Positions 53,829-64,000 of a stretch of DNA of 64,000 bases are shown in pieces. Within the stretch, counting starts at the first letter, position 1. Each line of letters starts with the position of its first letter. Both the position numbers and the translations under genes were made by a program. The stretch covers positions 55,221,001 to 55,285,000 of the forward strand of contig JAQMRL010000006.1 in NCBI GenBank assembly GCA_035578175.1, in the 5' to 3' direction. Source of the stretch: Catonia carolina (taxonomy: Eukaryota > Arthropoda > Insecta > Hemiptera > Achilidae). The notes beneath the pieces are model-generated. The model was not told the DNA's origin. It saw nothing but the letters and a program-made list of their open reading frames with translations, and ran no database searches.

Positions 53829-56800
53829 GTAAGTAAAAAAAATCAATGCTTTTTCCCAATCAAAACTTTTTTATAGGTGAACAACCGAATTGATTTTCCT
53901 TTTACTGGATAAGAATAAAATACAATTAAAAATTATTATTATAAGAATTAAAAATTTATTATTACAAAAATTATTTTCAAGAATTTTTAGTGATTAATCA
54001 GATATAACACGAAAAGAGATAGCTATATTATCTGTTGTTAGAATTTTTCTTTTACTAAATAAGCAGGTAAAAAGTGTTTTTTGGGTCATCTGAAAAATGT
54101 GAACAAGTGAATTTATTTTCTCCAGTTACTGACTTTTTTTGTAACATAACACCTTAATCTACTAAGCTATTTAATTACTTTTTATACATTTATAACGTTT
54201 TAATCAACAACAAACAATACCACAGAACAACGAATTAATGTTCAGAACTTTAGTTTCTTTAATAAAAAACTATTTTGAAATTTAATGAAGTAATTAAAAA
54301 TTCTACAAAATATTTACAGTACGTGATACAAACGGACCCTCCCATATGCGGACATATTTCCAACCTATTTTCCAATTTTGGTTAGCGAAATGGTCAGCGA
54401 TGGAAAAGTGAAAGTTGCAACTGAAATGTTGTTTTTCAGCTCATGGGGCTTGTAAAAAATCTGCCTGGATGTAAAAAAAAAATCTATGACGATGAAGTCA
54501 CGCAGTGGTTAAGTGAACATGAAGTCAACAAAAGTACAGATAGTGATATCATAAGAATGGTGTACAATAGCGATGAGAAAATCTCTGAACCCAGACAAGA
54601 TGACAACTAAAGACTACAATGAGTCACTCTGAGGCATTCAAGATCATCAAATCTCAAATCAGTTATGTTCAATAACAACAGTTATGTTATGTTCAAGACG
54701 AAACAAGTGAAACAGAGTGATGACATTAAACAGATTGAGAGGCATGGTTTTTATCAGCCAAACCAATAGAAATGTCTAAAATAACAATCAACAACAAACG
54801 TGTTCATTATTTTTGGCTTTTTAGCAATACATAAATGTCCTTGTGATATCCAGATTTTTCCATACCCGGAAAATTGATTGTCTGGTCGCCTTATCAGTCC
54901 GGATGTGACAGGTTGTACAGTATTACCAAAAACATAACAATGGATAATGAAATATATACAATGAGAAAATTAAAAGATCTACAATTTTTATTTCAAGCAC
55001 TTTTCTCTACAGAGCCTAGTTTAGCGTGAAAGAATGATTTTTTTGTATTATTAAGCCACACTAAGGTTGGTTTCATTTTGCATCATTTACTCATAATTAA
55101 AATGAGGTTATGGTTTTTGAGGTTAGTTTTTTGTTTATTTCTAATGGTTTATTATTAATGTCAGGTAATAACAATAGTTAAATATTAGTAATAACATTAC
55201 GGTTTCACACCAGATTTGTTTATTATCTTTTAAAACTAATTTTAAAGTATTTGCCCACCGGTGAAGAACTTTAGGTGGTGCAGGGTTTTTAACAATAAAT
55301 GTTAATGTAATTCCAGATTCCAACAACTGAAGCACCTATAGACTGGAAGAAAACCGAACAAGATTTACTTGAAAGACAAGAACGATTACAAAACGTATGT
55401 AGAAGCGGTATAGTACCACAACTGAAACCAAATGCATGGGAATTTGTAATCGATGCACAACACTCATTAATCTGGTGTAACATATTTAAAGCAGCAAGTT
55501 CCAGCTGGATGTATAACTTTAATCTTCTAGGTAATTATTACAATATAAAATAAATCATTAATTAATTAAAATTAAGAATTATGATAAAACGAACAAGAAG
55601 TGAGTCATGGATTAGTACAAGACCACAGGAGAGTAGAGTACAAGCGGCAGAGATACGATTCCTGCGAAGAACAAAGGGTTGCAGTCGTAGGGATCATCTA
55701 AGAAATCAACTAAGGCGAGTAGCTGGTAACGTGCTCCCCTCTCATTATGCAGTCTTGGGTTTGAATCCCATTCAGGCACGGCATATTTTCATACGTTACA
55801 AAAAAATCATTTCATCCTTCACCGTCTGCATTACAAGTAATTGCAGAACAGTCAAGACGTTAAACAATTAATCAATGGAGGGAGGACGTAGAGAGAATGC
55901 CTGAGGGAAGGATCCCCCTCAGTGTTTAACAGTACAGATCGGTGGGAAGGAGAGATGTTGGGAGGCCACGCAAAAGATGGCAATAATTCAATAGTTTGTC
56001 ATTGTTGTGAGTCAGCACAAGCAGAAGCCTAATCCTTGATTGTGAGATAAAGAAGAAGACGAACAAGAATGAATTGGAAGAACATAATTCATTTTGGTTT
56101 TTGATCCTTCGGTAATAATTATAAACGTGGACTCAAAGTTTCCTAATGTTTTATTTGATTTTAAAATTATATTACATTTCTATTATTGACAGTAAATAAA
56201 ATATTTTTACTTATTTAATACTGCTATAAAACTGGTCATCAACTTAATTTGATTAAGGTCAGTTTAAAATATTGATGAGACTGCCACAGTCCGACCAACT
56301 TTTTACTTAGGCCTACCTTGCCGATAATAAAAATTTAAATATGGGAATCATAATAAATTTTAATACTAATTGTTGATTTTGAAAAGGTTTCAGCAATAAA
56401 ATATAACAACAGTTTCAAACTACTGTACACCCATACACCAAAGTTGTAGATTTTTGTATTTAGCAGCGTGGTGCAATCACGAGTTGCTTTCAGCCTAATT
56501 GCGACCGTAAGCCATCATACATATCATTTTCATCTCATTGGGTCATGGGGTATAAATAAGTGTTTTTGTAGTATCTTGTTCTGGTCTTCATGAAGGATTT
56601 TTCCAGTTTTGTTCTTTTCCACATAGAGCCAATTTTAGACCATTTAATAAAGTAACTTTAAATATTTCTGAAATATCTTTTTGAAGTCCACAAACCTTCA
56701 CCATTCATTCACTATACACTTTTCTCTTTCTTCCGTCCATCCAGTGTTCTGCTTTTATACTTCCTGGAAGCCAGTAAACTTCTTGAAGTCAGTAATGTTG

Positions 56801-59800
56801 TGTGAATTTAATTTGTTCCATTAAGTTTTCTTGGTTTGTTCTAGTTTTTTCAATAAACCACTTCTTGGTTTCTTTAAACCACTAATCTGACACCTTAGGT
56901 TTAAATAGACCTAAGTGTCTTGGTGTCTTAAAAGTTTGTTTTATTATCCATTCTAAAAAGGAATAAATATAATTTTTGTCTTTGTTTTCTGATACCTTCC
57001 ATTAATCATTCATTTCTCTTGTACAGTTCTTCTTATCATTTAATCATTCATTTCTCTTGTACAGTTCTTCTTATCCTTGTAACCTAGACAGTTTGTCAAC
57101 GGTATTTGAACCTACAATCTTGCAGACAATCTTTCTCTTAAATTTTTTTGCTTCTCTTTAGACCAGCCTTCCCAGTTATTCAAAATGATTCACTCAGATT
57201 TATCACAGTATTGTGATATCTGTTTTTGGCTCATCTTGAATGTGTTTCTTCATATACAAGTGGTGTTCTTCAAAATTTACCTTATTTTATATATTAAATA
57301 AATAAGAAATTAAATTATTTATGTTTTAATCTAATTATTTCAGGTGGTTATCCAGATATGTATCTTCAAATAATAAATAAAAATCCAATAAGTTTACTAC
57401 GAGCAAGATTTCCGAGGCCGACAATACATCAACTATTAACTTCATTACACACATCATTATCTTTTTTAATTGTACGAGATCCGTTCCATCGGCTACTATC
57501 AGCGTACCGTAATAAATTAGAAACAATACATTCACCATACTATCAACAACTAGCAAAATTCATTGTCGCAAAATACCGAGATAAAAATGGTAAAACAAAA
57601 GGTGGCCCTACATTTAAGGAATTTGCACATTATGTGGCCGATACGAAAAAAAGGCCAGATGAACATTGGGCACCTTTTTATAAATTTTGTACCCCATGCG
57701 CCGTTAATTTTACAGTTATTGCAAAAGTAAGTAATATTACATTTTTTAATTAATAATTTTCTATTAATATTACATCAAACCAAAACTCCAATGGAGGAAA
57801 AATTTATCCTATATTCCATTTGTCTGCCCATAACAGACAGGTGGAGTGTCAAATTATTTACACTCAATCTGTTCATCGCAGGGCTAAAATAAATAGTTGT
57901 TTTTTATCAAATGATCAGCCAATTAAATGACTGAATCATTTAAGAACAGAAGAGGTAGAGGTGTAAAAGACATTAATCAGAGTTATCTCCTCAGGAAGTA
58001 ATGAATTTCATTATACAGCCAGACCCTGTGGTGAATGAAATGAAGGTGTCATTTGCAGAGTGGAAAATATGTGCTTTTCAGAGGGCCCGGCATGCTGATA
58101 ATCATAATTTTCTACTCAGTGACGAAGGCAATGGTAAACCACCTCACTCCTCGTTTTACTAAATGAAACCTCTACAGGTTCAAACCAGCCTTTCGGCTGA
58201 TGACCTAAACAACAACAGTCCACTTGTATGGTGCGCCACTTCCTAAAAATGACAGAATAAAGTATTTTGGTCTCTACATCGACAAAAGACTAATGTGGAA
58301 CCAAAATGTTAAAGAAACACGAAAAAATTTGAACGCTAGACGTAAACAACTGTATTTGTTGATTTCCAGATCTTCTAAACTTCCACATCATCTAAAACTA
58401 CAAGTTTATAAGTGGTATCTTAGACCCGTTTGGATGTATAGCAGCCAAATTTACTGTTGTGGCAAACCGTCAGTCATTTTGAAAATACAACGCTTTCAGT
58501 CCAAACTGTTAAGACGGATAACTAGTGCTCCCTTTTACGTAACATACTATACACTACACACAGACTTAAACATCCCATACATCAATGATGTGTTCCTCCG
58601 CACATACACACGGTTTAAAAATAAATTACACAAAAATCAAAACTAGCTCATCATTGACCTAGACACACCAGATTTAAAAGAAAAACAAAATAAAATGTAA
58701 TTTATGCAAAGTCATGTGTTTTTGTCAAAATCTGGCAATAAATAATTTTAATTTTTTTTTAGTCTAGTATTATAAAAAAATGTCTAACAAAAATTTGATA
58801 TATTAACGTCCTAGGATATTAAAAAAAAAATAAGGAAGTTGCTTACCACACTATACAGCTATTCAAGCATAAATGAGAGTCAAATAAATATGGATGTCGG
58901 TGGTAAAAGGAAGGGGGAAAACTGCTTTCTTTGAGCTGAATTCATTGATCTATTCCTACAATTATTTATATGACATATGTTATATGAAAGCACGGAATTT
59001 TGTGAATATGTGCATACAGAAAAAAATTAGAAAAGATAAAGTAGAACACCGTAGTTTCATTGTGAACAAGTGTCTGAAAATTTGCTATTTTACAAATCTC
59101 AGAGGGTTTATTCCCTTCTTCAAGTCATATTCAATTCAAACGGTTTTGCTATAAGCAAAATTATTGAACAATATACCTACCCCTATCATTCAAGCTTTCA
59201 AACGCGGTTACAACTCTATTTTTTAATGAGATACGACCTTTACATGGTTTGCTTTTTAAAAAAAATCTGGTGTGAAACACACACAACTTTTTCTTGCCAG
59301 TGCAAATAATTAACAATAAACCTAACATTAGTAATAAAACATTAGAAATAACCAAAAAACTAACCTCAATAAACATAACCTAATTTTAATCATATATGAG
59401 ACGCAAAATGAAAATCGATCTCAGTTTGCCTTAAAAATATGGAAAATTACTCTTTCACGCTACACTAGGCTCTGTAGAGAAAAATGTTTTAAATAAAAGT
59501 TGTACATCTTTTAATTTCCTATAAATTTTATTATATACACTTTTGTCGTACAATGTATTCTAAGGCCGAAATCTTAAAAAAAATCAATTTTTCACACATT
59601 TTCGTGAGAAAAAACATAAAATTGCTAATTACTGCTAAACTAAGGTTATACAAAAAAATGTTTTAAAGAAAAGTTGTAGAATTTTAAATTCTCTACAACT
59701 TTTGTTATATAAATTTTTGCGCTAAAATGCATATTAAAGCCGTAATCTTAAAAAAAGTATGTTTTTACGAGAAAACACTCACCAAGAATTTCAGCAAACA

Positions 59801-60740
59801 TGACGTCTTCCCTATCTAGTAGAGAATAAAAAATTGAGTAAACCAGGCAATTAAAAAAAAATATCGTAGGACCAGTTTTTGAGAAAATCGCAAAAAAGTG
59901 AAAAATTACACGAATAAACTACTACTTCCGGTTGACCGATTTTGATGAAATTGTTCGTGTCGGGTCTGGTAGTGGTATGTAACTTAAGTTTCAAGTTCGT
60001 ACGATGTTCCGTTCTTGAGATATTCTGTTCACACACACATACACTCACAGACCCACAGACCAATCGCCAAAAACATGTTTTTTGGGTTCAGGGGGTCTGA
60101 AAACGTGTAGATCCGGTGAAAACTCGATTTCGAAAAATCGACATGAAAACAATACTTTCCTTCCTATATATTCATATAGGCAAGAGAAAGTAAAAATTGA
60201 AATTCAGTGGTACCACAACGTTCACAAATAAATAGAAAATTTCCCACTAATCGGATTGTGTTTCTAAATAGCTTACTTTTTCCTCATACATTCAGCTACT
60301 ATTTAACTAAAATTTTTACTGGTGATATTCACTATTACACTAACTGTTGAGTACTAACACACTCCTCATCTAACAAAAATATATTGACTGTTCGATATAT
60401 AAGGGTTAATATAGATTCTGCTGCTATGATGTTAACAAATCAATTAAATAATTAAACTATGATATTTTTATTAAACAAAATTTTTCTTTTTCAGTTAGAA
60501 ACGTTGTCACGTGATCAAAGGTATATCATCCAACGTCAAAACTTACAAAAAATATTAACTCCGAAACGACTACGTATACAAAATCGATCGAAAGGTGGTT
60601 TACATACAAAAGATTTAATAAAAAAATATTATTCGAAAATAGATAAAATATTACTAGATAAACTTATCAATATTTATGCAATAGATTTTCAAATGTTTGG
60701 ATATAATGCCACAAAATATTATGAAATAATAAATCCTTAA
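53637..60740 (+). CDS. carbohydrate sulfotransferase, CHST11-14 (chondroitin 4-O) family
   Basis: Four coding exons (53637-53828, 55317-55530, 57344-57726, 60495-60740) join in phases 0, 1, 0 into 344 residues. It is a Golgi type II membrane enzyme that transfers sulfate from PAPS to glycan chains. Residues about 18-38 (AKFSLFVLFTLAYCYFSYLSM) are the signal anchor, followed by a His/Asn-rich stem. The 5'-phosphosulfate loop is CNIFKAASSSW, and the 3'-phosphate site is IVRDPFHRLLSAYRNKLE. EHWAPFYKFCTPC and then KLETL match the family core, and FQMFGYNATKYYE closes the protein. The length fits the family. The CNIFK form in place of the usual proline before lysine may mark a divergent insect paralog. 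A second ATG at 53652 is an alternative start. Introns hold RepA, SINEs and LINE pieces. Confidence 0.9.
54315..54922 (+). mobile_element. decayed Tigger/jerky-type remnant
   Basis: The frame near 54500-54608 reads VTQWLSEHEVNKSTDSDIIR, then MVYNSDEKISEP, the acidic C-terminal region of Tigger transposases. The termini tacagtacgtgatacaaacg and, on the other strand, tactgtacaacctgtcacat are only weakly alike. It lies in a sulfotransferase intron. Confidence 0.5.
54965..55218 (-). mobile_element. RepA 5' part, minus orientation
   Basis: aaaagatctacaatttttat, ctacagagcctagtttagcg and catttactcataattaaaat to cacaccagatttg. It ends about 100 bp before the sulfotransferase exon at 55317. Confidence 0.75.
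55317..55530 (+). CDS. sulfotransferase exon with 5'-PSB loop
   Basis: Acceptor GTAATTCCAG, donor CTAG|GTAATT, phase 0 in and 1 out. IPTTEAPIDWKKTEQDLLER opens it; WCNIFKAASSSWMYNFNLL is the PAPS-binding loop with lysine retained. Confidence 0.9.
55590..56075 (+). mobile_element. LINE C-terminal fragment interrupted by a SINE-1
   Basis: 55600-55715 reads SWISTRPQESRVQAAEIRFL and RRTKGCSRRDHLRN. After the SINE, 55870-56075 continues RMPEGRIPLS, GRRDVGRPRKRWQ. These are consecutive parts of the same LINE C-terminus (xxAAEMRFLRR...GRPRKRW). Confidence 0.7.
55718..55868 (+). mobile_element. SINE-1 copy inside the LINE fragment
   Basis: agctggtaacgtgctcccct, gggtttgaatcccattcagg and ggcatattttcatacgttac to gacgttaaac. 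The first head bases are missing. Confidence 0.8.
56500..57240 (-). mobile_element. LINE 3' fragment, minus orientation, with SINE-2 scrap
   Basis: 56505-56560 is a SINE-2 tail (tcatctcattgggtcatggg). 56590-57240 is the complement of the LINE fragment at 2190-2930 (agccaattttagaccattta; ccagcccttcc-like accagccttcccagttattc). A 38-bp direct duplication (catttctcttgtacagttct) occurs at about 57003-57078. Confidence 0.65.
57344..57726 (+). CDS. sulfotransferase exon with 3'-PB site
   Basis: Acceptor TTATTTCAG, donor AAA|GTAAGT. It encodes GGYPDMYLQ through RDPFHRLLSAYRNKLE to EHWAPFYKFCTPCAVNFTVI. The Arg of RDPF and the Ser of LLSAYRN are the usual 3'-phosphate contacts. Confidence 0.9.
57824..58214 (+). 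mobile_element. SINE-3 copy
   Basis: tctgcccataacagacaggt to gcctttcggctgatgaccta and aacaacaac, in the last sulfotransferase intron. Confidence 0.75.
58215..58700 (+). mobile_element. jockey-type LINE, RT C-terminal fragment
   Basis: The frame at 58224-58646 reads IKYFGLYIDKRLMWNQNVKE, then KWYLRPVWMYSSQIYCCGKP and QRFQSKLLRRITSAPFYV, the post-RT region of jockey elements (YLGLxLDxxLxW ... LQRFQSKxLRxIxxAPWYV). 140 codons are still open; the upstream RT is missing. Confidence 0.8.
59268..60192 (+). mobile_element. RepA full-length copy 3
   Basis: Begins tctggtgtgaaacacacaca and ends ataggcaagagaaagtaaaa, colinear with 44558-45460. The CA tract is short and interrupted (60028-60060). Confidence 0.85.
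60495..60740 (+). CDS. sulfotransferase terminal exon
   Basis: Acceptor TTTTTCAG. 81 codons and TAA. LETLSRDQRYIIQRQNLQKI starts it, and IYAIDFQMFGYNATKYYEII ends it, matching the conserved YxxDFxMFxY region of the family. Confidence 0.9.
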   Translation, partial: LETLSRDQRYIIQRQNLQKILTPKRLRIQNRSKGGLHTKDLIKKYYSKIDKILLDKLINIYAIDFQMFGYNATKYYEIINP

Positions 60741-60939
60741 AAATAATAATACATGTTCGGAAAGTAAGAACCATTTTGAATAATTATTATAAAATTTTTT
60801 TCAACGTAGTTTCTGTAAATCTCAATTATCTGACGATGAAATCTTGTAACATTCCTTGTTACAAGATTTCACAAGGGCGAAGGGTTATAGGGCAGTTAAA
60901 TTCTGTCCTTTGGAATGATAAAATATGGAAGGAGACAAA

Positions 60940-61380
60940 GATAAATTTATCATGCTATCCTGGAGAGTGTGTGTACCTATGCTGTGGAAGTGTGGGTATT
61001 GACAAAGAGACAGAAGGATCGCCTAAAAGCGGTGCAGATGGATTTCTGGAGGCGGAGCTGTAGTGTGTCGCGATTCGATCGAATTCCGAATTTTGAAATT
61101 AGAAAAAGAATCGGCGTTCAAGGAAATATCATAGATACCATATCCCGGAAGCAATTAAAATGGTTTGGCCATTTGCAGAGGACGGAGGATGGTAGGTGGC
61201 CAAAGAGGGTATGGGAGTGGACGCCAGCCGATAGAAGAAAGAAGGGTTGGCTGGAAATTATATGGTTGGATATGGGGTACAGGAAGCAATGTCTTTGCGG
61301 CAGCTTTCCGATGCGAACTGGTAAGACAGAGAGAGAGATGGTATTTAGGAAGCAAGATACAGCTGGGGCTGTAAATCCTA
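60940..61380 (+). mobile_element. LINE C-terminal fragment
   Basis: The frame at 60969 reads YAVEVWVLTKRQKDRLKAVQ, then MDFWRRSCSVSRFDRIPNFE and QLKWFGHLQRTEDGRWPKRV. This is the common LINE C-terminus, 200 bp past the sulfotransferase stop codon; the gene's 3' UTR may run into it. Confidence 0.75.
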
Positions 61381-62535
61381 GCATTAATATACATATATAT
61401 ATATATAAATATATATTTCTTGTGTTAAAAAATCAGATAACAGAATGGATGTCACACTAAGTGGGTTTATAATTTTTTTTGAACATTGGAAACAATCGTA
61501 AATATAAAAAACACAAGACAATTCGATTGTTATGGCAACAGTGAAATGGATAAGAACCAACAAAACTAGTACATAAGCGAAAGGGTCAGAACAAAATTTT
61601 ACTTACTTTCCGGACATACCTCGGCAATAATAATATTTTCCGCCCATTTTAATCCTCTTGCATAATATAGATATAATTATAATAGATAAAATATATATTA
61701 TTATGAAAAACACAAAGTGCTATCTAGTTTAAAAGTTGTGTAAAAGTGCTTTTAAATAACATTATATTACATACATTCAGACCAATTTAAATATCATTCT
61801 AACTTTAGAACTACATAAATTTTTCAAATAAATAATTTTAAATTGTTTACATTTTAAAAAGTTAACATTATTTAAATTTCTAAACATAATACAATATTAT
61901 TGGAATATTTAACATATTATATTAGGACAATTTTTGAATTAAAAAATATTTACAGTATAAATTTTTAAAATATTTGCACTTAATTTTATTAAAAACATTT
62001 ATAACTTAGACCCCGTAATTAAAAATCAATAAAAATAAAAATTACGTAAGCTTGATAAAATAAAATAAAATTAGGCCTTAACGGCAAGTTTAAAAAAATC
62101 CTAATAAAATAATTAAACTGCTTAAATTATTGAGAAAAATAAATAAAATAAATATTTTTATTTAGTATATTATTATAATATAATATATATCAAATATATA
62201 TTCATATTATAAAGCTTTTGTTTTAAAAACAATGATAAGCCTTGCACTTTTAAGCTAGAAATTAAATATGCTCACAATTTCAGACCATACAATTGATTCA
62301 CATTACAATAAACCATGCCTAATTAAATACACAAAAGACTTAAATAAATATTTATAGCTTATTTTTTTATAATCTATGCACTAATATACTTAGTGATATT
62401 GACAAATAAATTTACTTGAGAAGCAATAATTTTATATTTTATTTATTTATCCTTGTTTGTTATTTATTACATAAAATTATTTCAAAATAGAACCTGTCTA
62501 TTGGAATCAAAATTCCATCTTAACAAGATATATAC
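61381..62535. other. AT-rich DNA downstream of the sulfotransferase
   Basis: An (AT)n run at 61389-61412, then over 1 kb of AT-rich sequence with many chance AATAAA words. No element or gene was seen. Confidence 0.35.
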
Positions 62536-62720
62536 AGCCGACCGCATTGGCGCAGTTGGTAACGTGCTCGCTTCTCATCATGCGGTCCTGGGTTCGAATC
62601 CCACTCAGGCACGGCATATTTTCATACGTTACAAAAAACCATTTCATCCTCCATTGTACAATAGTTACACCCCAACGTTGTCGCTAATGACCGTTGTAGT
62701 TGATGCAACGTTAAATAAAT
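62536..62720 (+). mobile_element. SINE-1 copy with alternative tail
   Basis: gaccgcattggcgcagttgg, gggttcgaatcccactcagg and ggcatattttcatacgttac, then a SINE-4-like tail (gtcgctaatgaccgttgtag, gatgcaacgttaaat), suggesting a chimeric SINE. Confidence 0.7.
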
Positions 62721-62755
62721 GAATTTAAAAAAAAAGATATACAGTAAAATCCCAT

Positions 62756-63312
62756 TTAACCCTTTATTAGTCTATGGTAAGTATTCTTACCACTGGCAAT
62801 AAGATCAATTTTTTTTAAGAATAAGCTATGCATTTAAACCCTATTGGCATTTTATGGTTTTATAGATGTTCTCTGGTAAGTAGGCTATCCACATTTTGCA
62901 ATTAGTGCGCAGCGAGCAGTTGCTTTATGAGTTACACGAATGTGGTAAGGGGATTCATTCCAGCGTACGCAACCATGTTGTTCTATTGTTTCTTTTGTAC
63001 AACACTTAGAAAATTTGAGTTTTTTTATGGGAAAGTAAGAATTCATGCTAATATAAAGTTGAGATAATTGTACACATTTTTCTGCTATATAGGACTACAA
63101 GTTGTTTTAATAAGCATTCTTACCACTAAACATTATGTGATTCCCATTTCAATAAACACTCCTTGGTAAATATACTTACCAGGGCTTAACATAAAAAAAA
63201 TCATACTGTTCTGGTACTAAAAATACATTATACAAGTCCCTATAAAACAAAATTTAACATTTTATTACAATATGGATATTTTCCCCCGTAATACTTCCCT
63301 ATAAAGGGTTAA
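62756..63312. mobile_element. TTAA-flanked non-autonomous element (piggyBac-like) C
   Basis: The ends TTAACCCTTTATTAGTCTAT and, on the other strand, TTAACCCTTTATAGGGAAGT have TTAA at both edges. The interior repeats the palindromic word ggtaagtattcttacc and variants near 62776, 62875, 63115 and 63165. 557 bp, non-coding. Confidence 0.6.
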
Positions 63313-63959
63313 CCAAAATATAAGAGGCGGACCCAATTTAGGATACAAAAAATTCTTTATAACACACAAAGACATACTTTTCGCATTTAAAAACAGTTAC
63401 AGTGAATATACAATATTTCTTATGACTGTTTATTAGTATTTATAAACAAATATACAGTAATTTCAAGCAAATAAAATTTAATATTGTGCAATATATTATA
63501 ATAGAGAGATAAATATTGAACAGATAACGGACAAAATGAGAAAAAAACCATTTGTCATTCTTCAGCCACTTAACCAGGATGCCAACAAGGCTTGTGAAGA
63601 AACTTCTCAAACAGCTCATGCAATAATAGTCACAGAATAGCTGGCTATGGGAGATAAACAACGATCTTAACACCCTAGGGATAACGTACAACATGATATT
63701 TTAAGACAAGAAGATGGACCAAAACTCAAGGACCCAAAAATTCAATTGCCACTAATAACCAGAAAAGTTCAATAATATAACATAACTGACGAGCAGAGGA
63801 GGGCCAGATCTGAGAATATGAAGATGTGGAATAGAAGAAAACACGTTAAACGATCCGCTAGACTGAAAGTTGAATACAGTGCTCTAATTGGGGCTTAAAA
63901 CTAAAAAAATATTTACTGTATCTAATTCAATTTCTGAAATATCATTTTGTTCAGGAGGT
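63313..63959. other. unassigned DNA at the window edge
   Basis: No gene is supported. The short frames lack motifs. Confidence 0.3.
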
Positions 63960-64000
63960 ATTTCGTTCACAAACCGACCAATCACAAAAACCATGTATTT
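63960..64000 (+). mobile_element. start of a RepA fragment cut by the window edge
   Basis: gttcacaaaccgaccaatca and aaaaccatgtattt match the post-CA block of RepA. Confidence 0.5.

Noticed and set aside
61118..61394. minus-strand frames of 79-88 codons
   Set aside because: Antisense shadows of the LINE C-terminal fragment.

Overview
This is nuclear DNA from an animal, most likely an insect. The coding exons are split by GT-AG introns, the introns are AT-rich and packed with transposable elements, and the transposon mix (mariner, pogo/Tigger, piggyBac-like TTAA elements, PIF/Harbinger, jockey-type LINEs, tRNA-derived SINEs) is typical of arthropods. I lean towards a hemipteran, but nothing in the window settles the order. 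There is no bacterial, plasmid or phage content.

Three protein-coding genes can be reconstructed exon by exon. (1) Minus strand, 11090 to 3229: an arginine/serine-rich, proline-rich nuclear-type protein of at least 822 residues. Three coding exons are visible and the 3' end lies off the window or was not found. (2) Minus strand, 41063 to 34907: the C-terminal 257 residues of MICU1, the EF-hand gatekeeper of the mitochondrial calcium uniporter, in six exons whose phases all match; its 5' exons were not found. (3) Plus strand, 53637 to 60740: a complete 344-residue carbohydrate (chondroitin 4-O type) sulfotransferase of the CHST11-14 family in four coding exons, with a possible upstream 5' exon at 50201-50309. 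The three genes have no obvious shared pathway.

The rest is mostly mobile DNA. A ~0.9-1.0 kb dispersed element with an internal (CA)n tract, called RepA here, has about twelve copies. Four SINE-like families (SINE-1 to SINE-4) recur, several with clear target-site duplications. A 5'-truncated jockey-type LINE at 22710-25213 keeps an open reverse-transcriptase frame of 799 residues. Five mariner remnants, four pogo/Tigger-type elements and three different TTAA-flanked elements are present, and one TTAA element can be proved by an empty-site paralog inside this same window.

The most striking object is at 31190-31587. It is a base-perfect inverted duplication (two 194-bp arms, 10-nt spacer) in which each arm encodes a complete type I hammerhead ribozyme fold: the CUGAUGA core, stem II, GAA, a self-complementary ACAC/GUGU stem III, a cleavage-competent A17, and a stem I with an 8-nt bulge. 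Hammerheads of this type are known from Penelope-like elements and other retroelements. This one, doubled head-to-head in a palindrome, is the best candidate for something undescribed here.
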